From NCBI RefSeq assembly GCF_001039355.2, contig NW_019775987.1, forward strand, positions 1 to 32,013: a DNA stretch of 32,013 nucleotides, written 5' to 3'. Positions 20,026 through 30,135 of the stretch are shown here, in pieces. This stretch comes from Lingula anatina. Lineage: Eukaryota > Brachiopoda > Lingulata > Lingulida > Lingulidae. A program made the translations under genes and the position numbers. Each line of letters begins with the position of its first letter. Position 1 is the stretch's first letter. The notes beneath the pieces are model-generated. The model was not told where the DNA came from. It was given only the letters and a program-made list of their open reading frames with translations, and made no database searches.

Positions 20026-20112
20026 AGGCATGTCCCCTTTTTTCTCAAAAAATGCAAAAAGCTGGTCAGCAAACAAATACAACCGTCCATTCAGTGCTAT
20101 TCAAAATGTCAC

Positions 20113-21750
20113 CATTGTGGTGTATAGAAACGTGTGGCGATGGTGTCACCTTCCACTTTAGCTGCTACGTGAAGTAGAAACCACAATACATTTTTGTTCT
20201 TCGTGTCAGTCTATTCTACAAAGGTCTCCTCATTCTTTATTCATATAAATTCATATAAATATCAATTACCAACATTACAAATAATATATTTTCATTTCTG
20301 TTTATTTTACCCATGTTAAGTCTACTGAACATTTAATATGGATTTTAGACTATAAATAAATATTATTATTATTATTATTATTATGATTATTATTATTATT
20401 ATTATTATTATATTTTCTGTAACGAGTTCTGCATCTACTTGCTGTTAATGATTTTATTTTCTATTCTACTGCAACTAAATTAAACTTATCGGTCATAGTA
20501 AAATGATTTATGTGAGATGATGCAAATGAGGAAAGTCATGGTAGTGATCAAAGGTTTGTGGGGTACAGTACTTCGTTTGATAAAAAATAAAATTCGTAAG
20601 AAATAATAAATTGTGCAATTCAAATTTGTGTTTTGTAAAAGGCAAAAGACAAAAATTCACTTTTTGTATGAATTCATATTTTAAACTTTATTTTTCTAAA
20701 CATTTCAGTTTTCATAATTCATAAGATTTACAATTCAAAATTCACTTTTTTTTTGTAAAATGTATACTGATAATCAAAGAACAGGGGACATCACAATTAT
20801 AGTCGAAGGTCGAGATTCAGTGTTTCTAATAATGAAATAAATGTTGATCAAAACTTCTACACATGGCGTGAGATATGAATCACCTGTCACCCCAATTTTG
20901 TTATAATGAAAATGTAGCGTTTTACCGCATTCATAGTCGGGAAAGAAGATGTGTAGGCCTAACAGAGTCATTCAAAGGAGCCACTGAGGGTAGACAGAGC
21001 AGGGGACACTGTGGTCGCATATCCTACTCGTTGTATTACGTGTGAGCAGAATAAAATTCCTTTGGCAGAAAAAAATAAATATTGTTGTTGTAAAGTATAT
21101 TGTGACAAGTAGATGCTGTCCATAAAACCCAACCTATGGTGCAGTTGACAGTGACTGAATTGCACAGTTTTATAAGTATGTTCTTATTAAACATATACAT
21201 ATTGAAATAAATAACCATAAACTGATTTATTGATGCAAATGAACGATCAATTGATTAGTAAAAATAATGCATTGTGTCAGTGTCACTAAGATGTTATGAA
21301 ATTGTAAAATTCCCGTGTTCTACCTTGTCAATAAACAACTTTCGCCATTCATTATTGTTAAACAGCAGTATACCAGTTGACTGCTTTGTCCGTTCAAATA
21401 CAGTATTCATTTCACCTCCACACTAAATACTTTTGATATGTGCAAATCCACTTGTCAGACGCGTGTGTACCAGACACCCAGACGTGTCTGATTATTTCTA
21501 TGCAAGGACGGGAATTTTTTAATAATTCCAAAATATTCTACTTGTTACATAGCGTTTTCCCACAGACAAAGAGAGAGTATTCCAGAACAGTAAAACAGAT
21601 ATTATGTCTTAAGAATATTCCAGCTTCGTGACTCAGCGTTTTCGTACAATGTGCGTGTTTTACGCTAATCAGATAATTATATAATACAAGCGGTACAAAT
21701 ACTTATGTGAGCCATAAATGATATTGTTTAATTTGCGTACAATGTTTTGA
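20113..21750 (-). mobile_element. Foldback element, right arm
   Basis: This is the inverted counterpart of 14447-15312 plus 19799-19829. Leaving out the 749-bp insert at 20575-21323, the arm is about 0.89 kb, the same as the left arm. An (ATT)n tract (about 20361-20411) is longer than its partner on the left. Beyond 21750 the similarity stops (TTTTGA then AATAATACG). I see no clear target-site duplication at the outer ends. Confidence 0.88.
20575..21323. mobile_element. 749-bp insertion in the right foldback arm, unidentified
   Basis: The left arm reads (reverse complement) GGTACAGTACTTC directly followed by CTTGTCAATAAAC. In the right arm these two halves are separated exactly by 20575-21323. 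The insert is AT-rich, starts GTTTGATAAAAAATAAAA and ends TTCCCGTGTTCTAC. I see no terminal inverted repeat, poly(A) tail, or recognisable protein. A duplicated target of more than 2-3 bases is not evident. Confidence 0.75.
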
Positions 21751-22777
21751 AATAATACGATAGTTAAAGATAAAGCTTCATAACCTAATGGTTGTGATAA
21801 TTTCACCATTTGAAACGATACAAAGGATCGAAACTAATGCAGTTAATTGTTCAGAAAGTCGTGTTTGAAGACATTAAAAAATAATTCGTTTTAATTGATG
21901 AGGTCACAGGTCTATTAACACCACTGTGCAATAGAAATGTAGTGAAAAACTATCAACAAATATATGAAAATATATGTAAAACAGCAATCAATCGATTAAT
22001 AATGATTTCAATTTTGAAGAATGTTTTTTAGTCATTTAATAATAATAGGTTTGAACTAAACAGTATTTGAATGAGGTACTGAATTTCAATCGTGAACGCC
22101 AAAGTGTTATTTGATGATCAAAAAGGCAACGGAATTTCAACAAAGCAACGGAATTTAAAAAAAAATCAGAATTGCAATTTTCCCTGCAGGTATTTTAAAT
22201 AACACGTGTGTTGCCAATTTCATGCGTTAAAACTAAATTATGCGGTATCACTGCGATCCCGAATTCTACGTTTTTGGCTGCAGGCGGCAAAACCAACAGA
22301 ATACTTAGTTTAAACTTGTAACGAAGTTTCCCAATTCATTCTGATATCCTGTGAGGTTTGTGGGATTTGGTCAAGAGGGGGGGGTGAGGGCAGACAGTAT
22401 TGCATAATAACTGGAGGTCAGTCCAATAATTACTCGTTTGTTAAGACCATGTTATTTCATTAAATTTATTGATTTATAGATCACCTTTACCGAACAATTG
22501 GATCTTTGTCATTTTCTGTCTTGAATTGCAGTTTATGGCAATTACCACGGCTTTAAGGCAATATATTGCTGTCCTGTTATTAAGCAGAAAATATGAACAG
22601 CTCCGATAACTACATTAAATCTCGTTCTGGTGAAGGGATCATACACAGATAAAAATTCAAAGTAAAGTTTGGTTCTTTTTGAAGAAATACAGCTCTCCAC
22701 TGCATCTCGTTTCTGTTTACAATACATCGCAATCAGACCGTCATATTTTTTCGTCTCGATTCAGTATGAAAACGGTC
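21751..22777. other. Intergenic between foldback element and copy B
   Basis: This is AT-rich sequence without a supported gene. It contains a short fragment resembling the somatomedin-B-like gene at 22262-22312. Small open frames near 22542-22727 and 22669-22884 overlap duplication sequence and show no domain. Confidence 0.5.
22262..22312 (-). pseudogene. Fragment similar to the Cys/Trp-rich part of the somatomedin-B-like gene
   Basis: On the minus strand it encodes VFCWFCRLQPKT before a stop, against IFCWICRLQPES in the gene at 11185-12271. The DNA core GGCTGCAGGCG(G/A)CAAA(A/T)CCAACAGAA matches with two differences over 26 bases, and flanks are weakly alike. It is a small exon relic, suggesting a lost paralogue nearby. 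Confidence 0.5.
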
Positions 22778-22868
22778 TCAACTCCCTGGTGAAAGATACA
22801 GCCGAGCTGTCCCTGAAAACTAGTAAGAAAAAAACAAAAACAAAAACAAATCGCTGCCAATCAAAGTA

Positions 22869-24408
22869 CAGACTTGACATTTAATATGGAATATTTCAGT
22901 TTCGAGGGTATGCCTAGGTAAAAATGCGTTCTTTTTACTCTGATCTCAAATAAGATATGTGAATGGAGAAGTGTGTAGTCAGGTGTGTCGCTACCAATTA
23001 ACTGATACCAGGTTTGTTACAATTGTGCTGCTGAATTATGGAATAGGGGCCTATGCTGTGATTTCATTGGGTAGTGCTCTTTTGGGCAGGTCAAAGCTTG
23101 GCTTTCGCAAAGCATGGTTCTGTCAAAAAAGTATCCATATATCGGCAACTACTGCATAGAACATTTTGAAATTTTGAATGCAAGTGGTCGTTTTGCAGTG
23201 TGTAAAATGAGCTATGCAATGCTTTACAATTTTGTTAATCTGTGTCAGAATGGCGCGAAAAAAGACAGACATTGCCAGACAGATAATTGCGCCAAACGAA
23301 ACGGTCCGCACAGTTTTATAAAGTAATGCCCAGACTGATGTACCTACACAGAGGACACACCCAATGTATTGAAATCTTACCACCAGTCCGTTCAAAATGA
23401 GGGGTAAATTGCCACCAAAACGCATTTTTCAAGGCCCTTAGTGAACACCAAACTGGTTTTAGCAAGTTAGAATGTCAGACGACCTCCGAGGAACCCACTG
23501 TAAATAGCAAAACATCGTTGTATGTTTCTCTAATGAATCGGAGACCTTGACCGTTTCTAAGTTGAACACTGAAACCTCGTGGCTTTTTTTATTGAGGTCA
23601 TATTTCACCCGTACCGCTCAACTAGTCACAACAGAGTTTACAGACATCCAGAAGAGTCCACTATTTGGGGTGAATACAACATTGGTGCCAAAACACCAAA
23701 GGTAGTCATCGACAAAAACCTGAACCAAATTAAATAAAGGAATAATCTGGGAACCACTTGACTATCATTTGATAGGGGGCAACTTAGGAACAATTTTAGG
23801 TTTCATGGTGAGATTGCCGGTTCACAAAGAGCACTTTCAATAGCAGATTACTTACAGAACCAAGGGAATGAGCAGCTACCTTGGTCATCAAAATCGCCAT
23901 ATTGACCACATAGACAATATGTGGGTAAGCGATTACTCGCCAGATCAATGGCCTACATGTCCTACGACAAAACTAGACCAAATTGGACAGATTTTGACCG
24001 AAGCCTGGAATGATCTGTAAAAACCTATCCCAAGGAATGCCTTGCCACTTGCGAGCGCTGGTAGCAGCCAGAAGAGGTCAGGCGTAACAGCGACCGTTAC
24101 TTGTGACTAGACACTGGCATGAGGGTCCTGTGGAGCGTGTAGCTCTTTTTACAGACAATAATTTGGAAAATATGGAGATCCAAAATATCTATTATAATGT
24201 CGTATGACATAGAATAGGCATTGTGTTTTTGTTTGCTTCTCTGGCGAATTCCATTAATGAACTGATGTCACAATGACATCAAAGAGATAATTAAAAGTTA
24301 TTAAAACACGATTTTAATCCTTATTTTCATTTATCAGTCAGCAAAATAGGAAAAAAACTGATGAAAAATTATTTGGAATTTTTTTTTCCATATTAAATGT
24401 CAAGTCTG
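22869..24408 (+). mobile_element. Tc1/mariner-type DNA transposon relic
   Basis: There are perfect 22-bp terminal inverted repeats, CAGACTTGACATTTAATATG plus GA, at 22869-22890 and 24387-24408. The target TA is duplicated on both sides (22867-22868 and 24409-24410). The homologous position in copy A (TA at 91-92, within AATGAAAGTAGTTCCC) is uninterrupted. The TA target, the size (1540 bp) and the transposase remnants identify the superfamily. The transposase is destroyed by stops and frameshifts, although the ends remain perfect. Confidence 0.92.
23730..24115 (+). pseudogene. Tc1/mariner transposase remnant
   Basis: Read across frames, the catalytic half is recognisable. VIDKNLNQIK (about 23709-23738) resembles the stretch before the second Asp. 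GSQRALSIADYLQNQGNEQL then PWSSKSP (about 23824-23904) corresponds to the conserved DNA-x-x-H ... LPWPA-x-SPDLNPIE block. HIDNMW (about 23915-23935) and LDQIGQILTEAWNDL (about 23970-24016) follow, and PRNALPLASAGSSQ near 24030 matches the usual C-terminal SMPRR stretch. Several stops and shifts occur, and the first catalytic Asp and the N-terminal helix-turn-helix were not located confidently. Confidence 0.72.
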
Positions 24409-25213
24409 TAGTTCCCTTTTGCTTCACCCTAAGATGTTGACTGCTTATTACTTGATGATAGACTAATGCGTGCCAGCATGCAAATAATGGGTTAGCTCTA
24501 TGGAACGTCTCGCATTGCAGTTTCTTTCCTATGCTATTTCCAAGCTTCCTTACCCTTTGTGTAATTTTAATTGGAATGTGAAACGGTATATCTGATCACT
24601 TTCGACTTCACTTTTATTTTTGCTATTCGGGTATTTATCGCAGAATGATGAAATATAACATAGCATTTATGAAGACAATAGGTGTTACTTCGACCACATA
24701 TACTATATAAGGTTACCCGTCTTAGTTTCATACCCTTCGAGGCTTTCCAATTAGTTTGGAATCACGACGTTATCCTATTTCTACCGCAATTTAAATGTCT
24801 GCTGAACAGTTAGCCATGGCCGCGTAACAAAGCCTCCATGAGATGCGTGCCGTCAAATCCAAGCACCTTTTCAGATAAATGGTGAAAACTAGCGGCACAT
24901 TTAACACTTACAATGCAACGTAAACGGTATATGAAAGGCACTTGGTAATAAATTGGCAGGATGAGTTTCATTTTTTTACAGTCCTGTTCGTTGGCAATAT
25001 GTTATGCGATAATACTTAAAGGTACACTCCATGGTTTGAACCCCCCCCCCCCAAATGTTCATTTTTGCCATCCACAACTTCTTATAAAACCTTACATACA
25101 ACTTAAAACGGTTTAACACCCTTTCTCTGGAGCGTACTTGATGCTGAATACATCCATCGGAGCTTATGAAGATGGTAGCTGGTTATAATGACTGACCTTT
25201 TTAAATTCGATAA

Positions 25214-25578
25214 GAAAAGCACTCCGAGAGCGCAGACCTCCGCCAAGCCAGCAATTTTTTATTATTATTGATTATTGAACCGGATCACCACCTAAAACTA
25301 ATCAACTTTTCCTAGGCCCACTTCTGATAGTTCCTGAAAACTTCATGAAAATCGGTCTATAATTTTTTTAGTTATGTTGATGATTGATTTTTGATTATTG
25401 ATTGATTATTGATCCGGTTCACCACCAAAATTAATAATCTCTTCCTTGGCCCACTTCTAACAGTTCCTGAAAATTTCATCAAAATCGGTCTATAACTTTT
25501 TGAGTCATGTTGATGACAGACAGACAAACAAACAAACAGACAAACAGGGGTGAAAACATAACCTCCTTGGCGGAGGTA
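25214..25578 (+). repeat. Short dispersed repeat, copy with internal tandem doubling
   Basis: This is the same family as 751-883/4047-4122 and 4933-5251. It starts GAAAAGCACTCCGAGAGCGC, ACCTCCGCCAAG, and ends AACCTCCTTGGCGGAGG. The central module (ATTGATCCGG ... AACTTTTTGAGT) is present twice, at about 25263-25380 and 25395-25515. Its second module contains the uninterrupted target (25497-25510) at which the Penelope-like element sits in copy A. Confidence 0.82.
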
Positions 25579-25786
25579 AAAATGAAAAAAAAAAAAAAAA
25601 AGGGTTATACCAGTATGTAATTAAAATCAAAATTTTGCTATTTCATACAAAAGTCTACTACTTGTCTTATTAAAGAAACCAAACAGCTCGGTCAGTGTGA
25701 CAGGAATGGAAGCCTGAGATCCCATGTGATTAGTACAGGTTAGTGTTTGGCTGTAGTATTGGGTATGCAACCCAGATTGCCGTCCT

Positions 25787-25934
25787 GGGCTCCGTATCTC
25801 GAAAGGTTCGCTATGTTGCGCACGTACGTTAGTGTCTCGATTCCATAACCGATTCTATTTCGAGATACGGGGCCATGGAATCGAGACACTTGCGCACGTG
25901 CGCAACATAGCGAACCTTTCGAGATACGGAGCCC
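25787..25934. mobile_element. 148-bp hairpin (foldback MITE-like) element
   Basis: Two 59-bp arms (25787-25845 and 25876-25934) are nearly perfect inverted repeats, starting GGGCTCCGTATCTCGAAAGG and ending ...CGAGATACGGAGCCC. The 30-base loop itself holds another TTTCGAGATACGGGGCC, an extra copy of the arm's end. It is absent from the matching place in copy A (about 4380-4395). The arm carries CGCACGTACG / GCGCACGTGCGC. Confidence 0.85.
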
Positions 25935-27479
25935 TGACCTTTTCCAACCGCGCCACGGATCACTTTTACCTGAACAGATACTACACGGCATGGGGCGAAT
26001 GTCACCTGTACAAGATAACGGAACAGATTACGGTTTTTAGCGGACTACACTACCCGTCACACTGATGTCAATGGGGCCATTCTGAATAGAAGATCCTAGG
26101 TTCAACTGATCCAGGGATCAAATATGGCGGACCCTACTTGAAAGGAAGACCGTTTAATCCTGTAATGGTCTCTCCGTCTCTCATACGCCTATTATATTAT
26201 TATATTATTATATTATCTATTATACTAGTGTAGACCTGATAAATCCAAATCTAGAATAGGGCCACTCCCGTTTATCAGAACGCCACACAATCATCAAACT
26301 AGAAAATCATCCTTTTGTCATAACGTGCAAGATTATAAATATCTATAGTCGGGCTTAAATGTACCTGCACAAATGCAATTGCAGAAATAGTGCCTCTCGA
26401 TCTGAATCATGTCGGCGACACGCAGATATTGTAATAATTGTGAGACTGTTTTATACAGAATTCAATAACTGTTGATTTGTTTAATTGCCGCAGTGAAAAG
26501 TAGTACTACTACGCAAGTTTTCGGCCTATACGTACATGTAATTATAAAGCTGGGCAAATCAGGATTATGCAAACACAAAATTTTAGCTGGAATAAAAGGG
26601 TCACTTTTACTATGGAATAATTAACCCAGACACCAATGGGCACCGACTACCGGTATATCAGCGGGGTCTCTACACTCATACAAGGCACCGGTTATATTGT
26701 GTTGGGTGTACGAAGAGTTGAACACTTGAGAGTTCCATTTTTACAAGCACATTTGCAGGACTCTAAAAATAGACCTGATGACATACAATTATTTATATAT
26801 TTATTTGTTCTCTCTTCTTGTTACTTTTTTCGAAAGCAGAACTATTTTTTTTCTTTTAAAATATTAAAACTGTATCACTATATCACGATTATGATTTCTT
26901 AATCATTTTACGAAATTACTTTTAAGGGTCTTTTTCCAATATGTGATATGAATTAAAGCATCTAGGAAATGTTAAAATATGCGGTTATGTTTGAAGAAAA
27001 TAAATATAAGCAAAATTCGTCTTTGGGGAGCACAGTACATAAACATTGCTTAAAAAATAACCCGTTATTTTGAATTCCCCCCCCCCCCTCCCCAACCCCG
27101 ACCAGTAGTAAAGACGATGCCACAATCAGACGTTTCCACGTTCTCCCACTAAGTTCTCCAATCAGAAATTTAAATGAACAAATTCGAGACATGAAAAAAT
27201 TCTGTCTTCTTAAAAAAGTTGAACTCGAAACCTATAATTCGATCAGTATTCGTTTCCTTATCTGATTTTTGTATTTTCAGGTTTTCAAGGGAAAACAGAG
27301 AAAGTTTTAAGACATAATTTGTCCTACTTTAAAATTTGCTACCAGTATATAACCGTTCATACTGTTACACAAATATCTTCAACTGTATTTTCCTTTTAAA
27401 TTATCAATTCTAAGAAAACCCGAAGAGGAAATTCATCTATGCTAATAAAACCATTTGGAGTGAAAAAATAAATCAAACA

Positions 27480-29227
27480 AAGCTGTCCTGAAACCATCAT
27501 AATGATTTTATTTCTGTTATTTCTATTTCCAGATACAAAAATGAACATCCTCTGAAAAATATTTTAAAGGAAATGCAGCTTAACTTCTTTAAAAACTTAA
27601 TTTTTTTTGGGGAAAAAGTCCAATCAATTTGGTACACTTGCCAACTTAATGGGTAATAAGAAACAGTTAATATGAAAATATTTTCAAACACTAAGAACTT
27701 CGTCTGAAAGTTTCATAGGCCTGCCTTAGAGCTATAGGTCTATAGCTCTCGTGAAAAACAAGGCCTAGGATTAAACCATAGCCATTTTTAACTTGAGACA
27801 TACATGTAAAAACACAACGGTGATGACATCAATGGTTATGCCCTTTTTACATGTGATGGTACAGACTGTTTGGACCAATCAAAATTAATCTGGTTAACTG
27901 GCCATGTGGAGGGGAGTATTTACTAGATGATCCACTTAATTACGTTAAGGCAGGTGTTGTCAGTCTCTCAAAATGACATAAAAATACAAAAGTGTACCAC
28001 ACAATGTGAAAAGTTCTATGATCCCTTATAATATTCACACCCTTAAGTCACAGGGCACAATATTAAAGACAGAGAGTGAACAAAACACCATCCCAACAGG
28101 TTTTAGGTTTATACCCTATATTACATTAATTGTTATATAATATGAAGGAAGGATACATATTTCTGTATTATACTTATAAGAAAAATGTGCATTTGGACTA
28201 GCCTAAGGACAGAAAAAAAACATATTGTCTGTCCTAGGTTTGAAACAGTAAAAGATTGCCTTGAATGTTCACAGAATGTCATGATTATTATAATAATTTT
28301 GAAATTTGTCCCAATTAACAGATTTAGCATCAACTGTATAGGAAAAGCTATGGTGGACTGCCTTTGCTTTTTCTAAACCCCTCCCCCCACAAAAATAAAA
28401 TAAAATAAAATAAAATAAAATAAAATAAAATAAAATAAAATAAAATAAAATAAAATACCAGGGCTGTCTACAATCAATCAGAGTAGCAGAAAATCAAAAA
28501 GGCACACATTTTAAGTCCTAATGCTGCTTCTGCCACAGTGCTCCCAACTAGGGCAATAGGTACTGCTTACTTGGAGAATGCCTCTTCCGTTTAGTGCATG
28601 GAACATTAAGTTTCAATTCACCTAGCTACATGTATCAGTACCAGTCATAAAATGGTGGTGATTATGTATACCAAGATATCCCACACCACTAGAGTACCAA
28701 TTTTAAAATATCTTATATTGTACATGCACAACTGATGCTACAGGGGTAAATACTTGTTTAAAAATTGTGGCCCTGACCAGTGAAGTAAGTGTTCAATACT
28801 GTATATCACAGTAATATATAATCACATAAGTATCTGCTTAGATCATTCAATTTATATATCATATAGATATTTACTAATGTACTGGTATACTTATAGACAC
28901 AACATATTGTCCAGTATGACATGATGCAAATTAGCTGGAACTTACTCAGAAACATTGTTCCTTGCTTTAACAGCAATGTAGAATGGATATTATAACAATA
29001 CAGGCCTGTTGTCCCACAACTTTGGAAATTTGAGAAATTGAAAAAAAAAAAAAAACATTATAATTAAAAAGTGTTATTACCTATATGACTAAAATTTGGG
29101 AATACCCTGCATAACAAATATTTGTCAATAAGACAAGTAAATGCAATTCTTGATTACTGTTGGAAATGCTGTATTATAATAACAAGACAAATGTGGAGGA
29201 ATGATGACATAGGCACCTGTATATTTA
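27480..29227. other. Intergenic region downstream of the PLCXD gene
   Basis: Apart from the last duplication block (27925-28005) and the TAAAA repeat, no gene or known repeat was recognised. Small open frames (27497-27691, 28133-28376) have AT-driven composition and overlap each other on opposite strands. The 3' UTR of the PLCXD gene should lie at the right end of this stretch, but I found no clear AATAAA close to the stop. Confidence 0.5.
28391..28456. repeat. (TAAAA)n microsatellite
   Basis: About 13 uninterrupted units of TAAAA. Confidence 0.95.
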
Positions 29228-30080
29228 TCACTTATAATTCATGTCAACCACAGTGCCTATGAAATTATCCATCTCAACAAAATCAGAAATGACAACATTG
29301 ACGGTGGTCAGCCCACACCGCTTGGTGCACAGCCACTGATGGAGAGGTCCACACACTCTCTTGGCCACAGCATTTCTCAAATCCCCACACAGATTGGTGA
29401 CCACTGTGGAGCTATCAGGTGTTAGGATGCCCTGCGTGACGTAAAAAGCACACGGGGAGCGTCCATGCCGGTAGTTCTGCTCTAAGAAGGTGATAAACTT
29501 GTTGATATCCATTGTGTCTGGCCATGGAGACGGTATGGTGCATCCTGGCCACAGGTTTAGATGGTTTGTGACTATGTCATGATGATAAAACACCAGCACC
29601 TGAAGTCCATTCTCCCACAACATGTCCAGTGTCACGCTGTCCGTGTCCAGAAGTGGACAGAGTTTAGGACCAAAGATGTGCTGTATGAGAGATATACACT
29701 GTATGTGGTTCTCCTCATCCATGCTATAAAAGTGATTGAAGTCTAGTAGGACAATTTCTTTAGAGTGGTTGTCCAGAAACTGTGAGATGTCTTGTAGTTC
29801 CATCTCCATTTTTCTCCCGTACAGACCATGAACTGCATGAAGTTCTTGTGTGTCTTTTTTTAAAGTGACTCTTATATCAAAATATCTGAAATAAAATTGA
29901 TACCAAATTAAAAGTTACTGTGGATGAATGTGCACATTTCAATTATGAGTATGGATAATTGTGTACTAATAAATAGCTGGTCATTTTGCTTTTTAAATTC
30001 TCTTTTAATCTGCATGGATGAGGGAAAAAGTGTTTAAATAATAGTTCTGATACTTAAGTGCATGAGATAAACTGTTAAGC

Positions 30081-30135
<55 letters not shown>

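Larger units (their letters stand above)
22778..28005. repeat. Segmental duplication, copy B
   Basis: This is the partner of 10-6155. Relative to A it carries the mariner relic (22869-24408), an extra ~190 bp before the dispersed repeat (about 25060-25213), the hairpin element (25787-25934) with neighbouring extra sequence to about 25990, and extra bases around 26740-26990 and 27280-27380. It lacks the Penelope-like element, the 4933-5251 repeat and the 4684-4832 piece. Confidence 0.85.

Noticed and set aside
23123-23425. Open frame of 100 codons on the minus strand inside the mariner relic
   Set aside because: The recognisable transposase remnants are on the plus strand, and this frame has no motif.
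29561-29746. Plus-strand frame across the PLCXD last exon
   Set aside because: It is a shadow of the PLCXD exon on the opposite strand.
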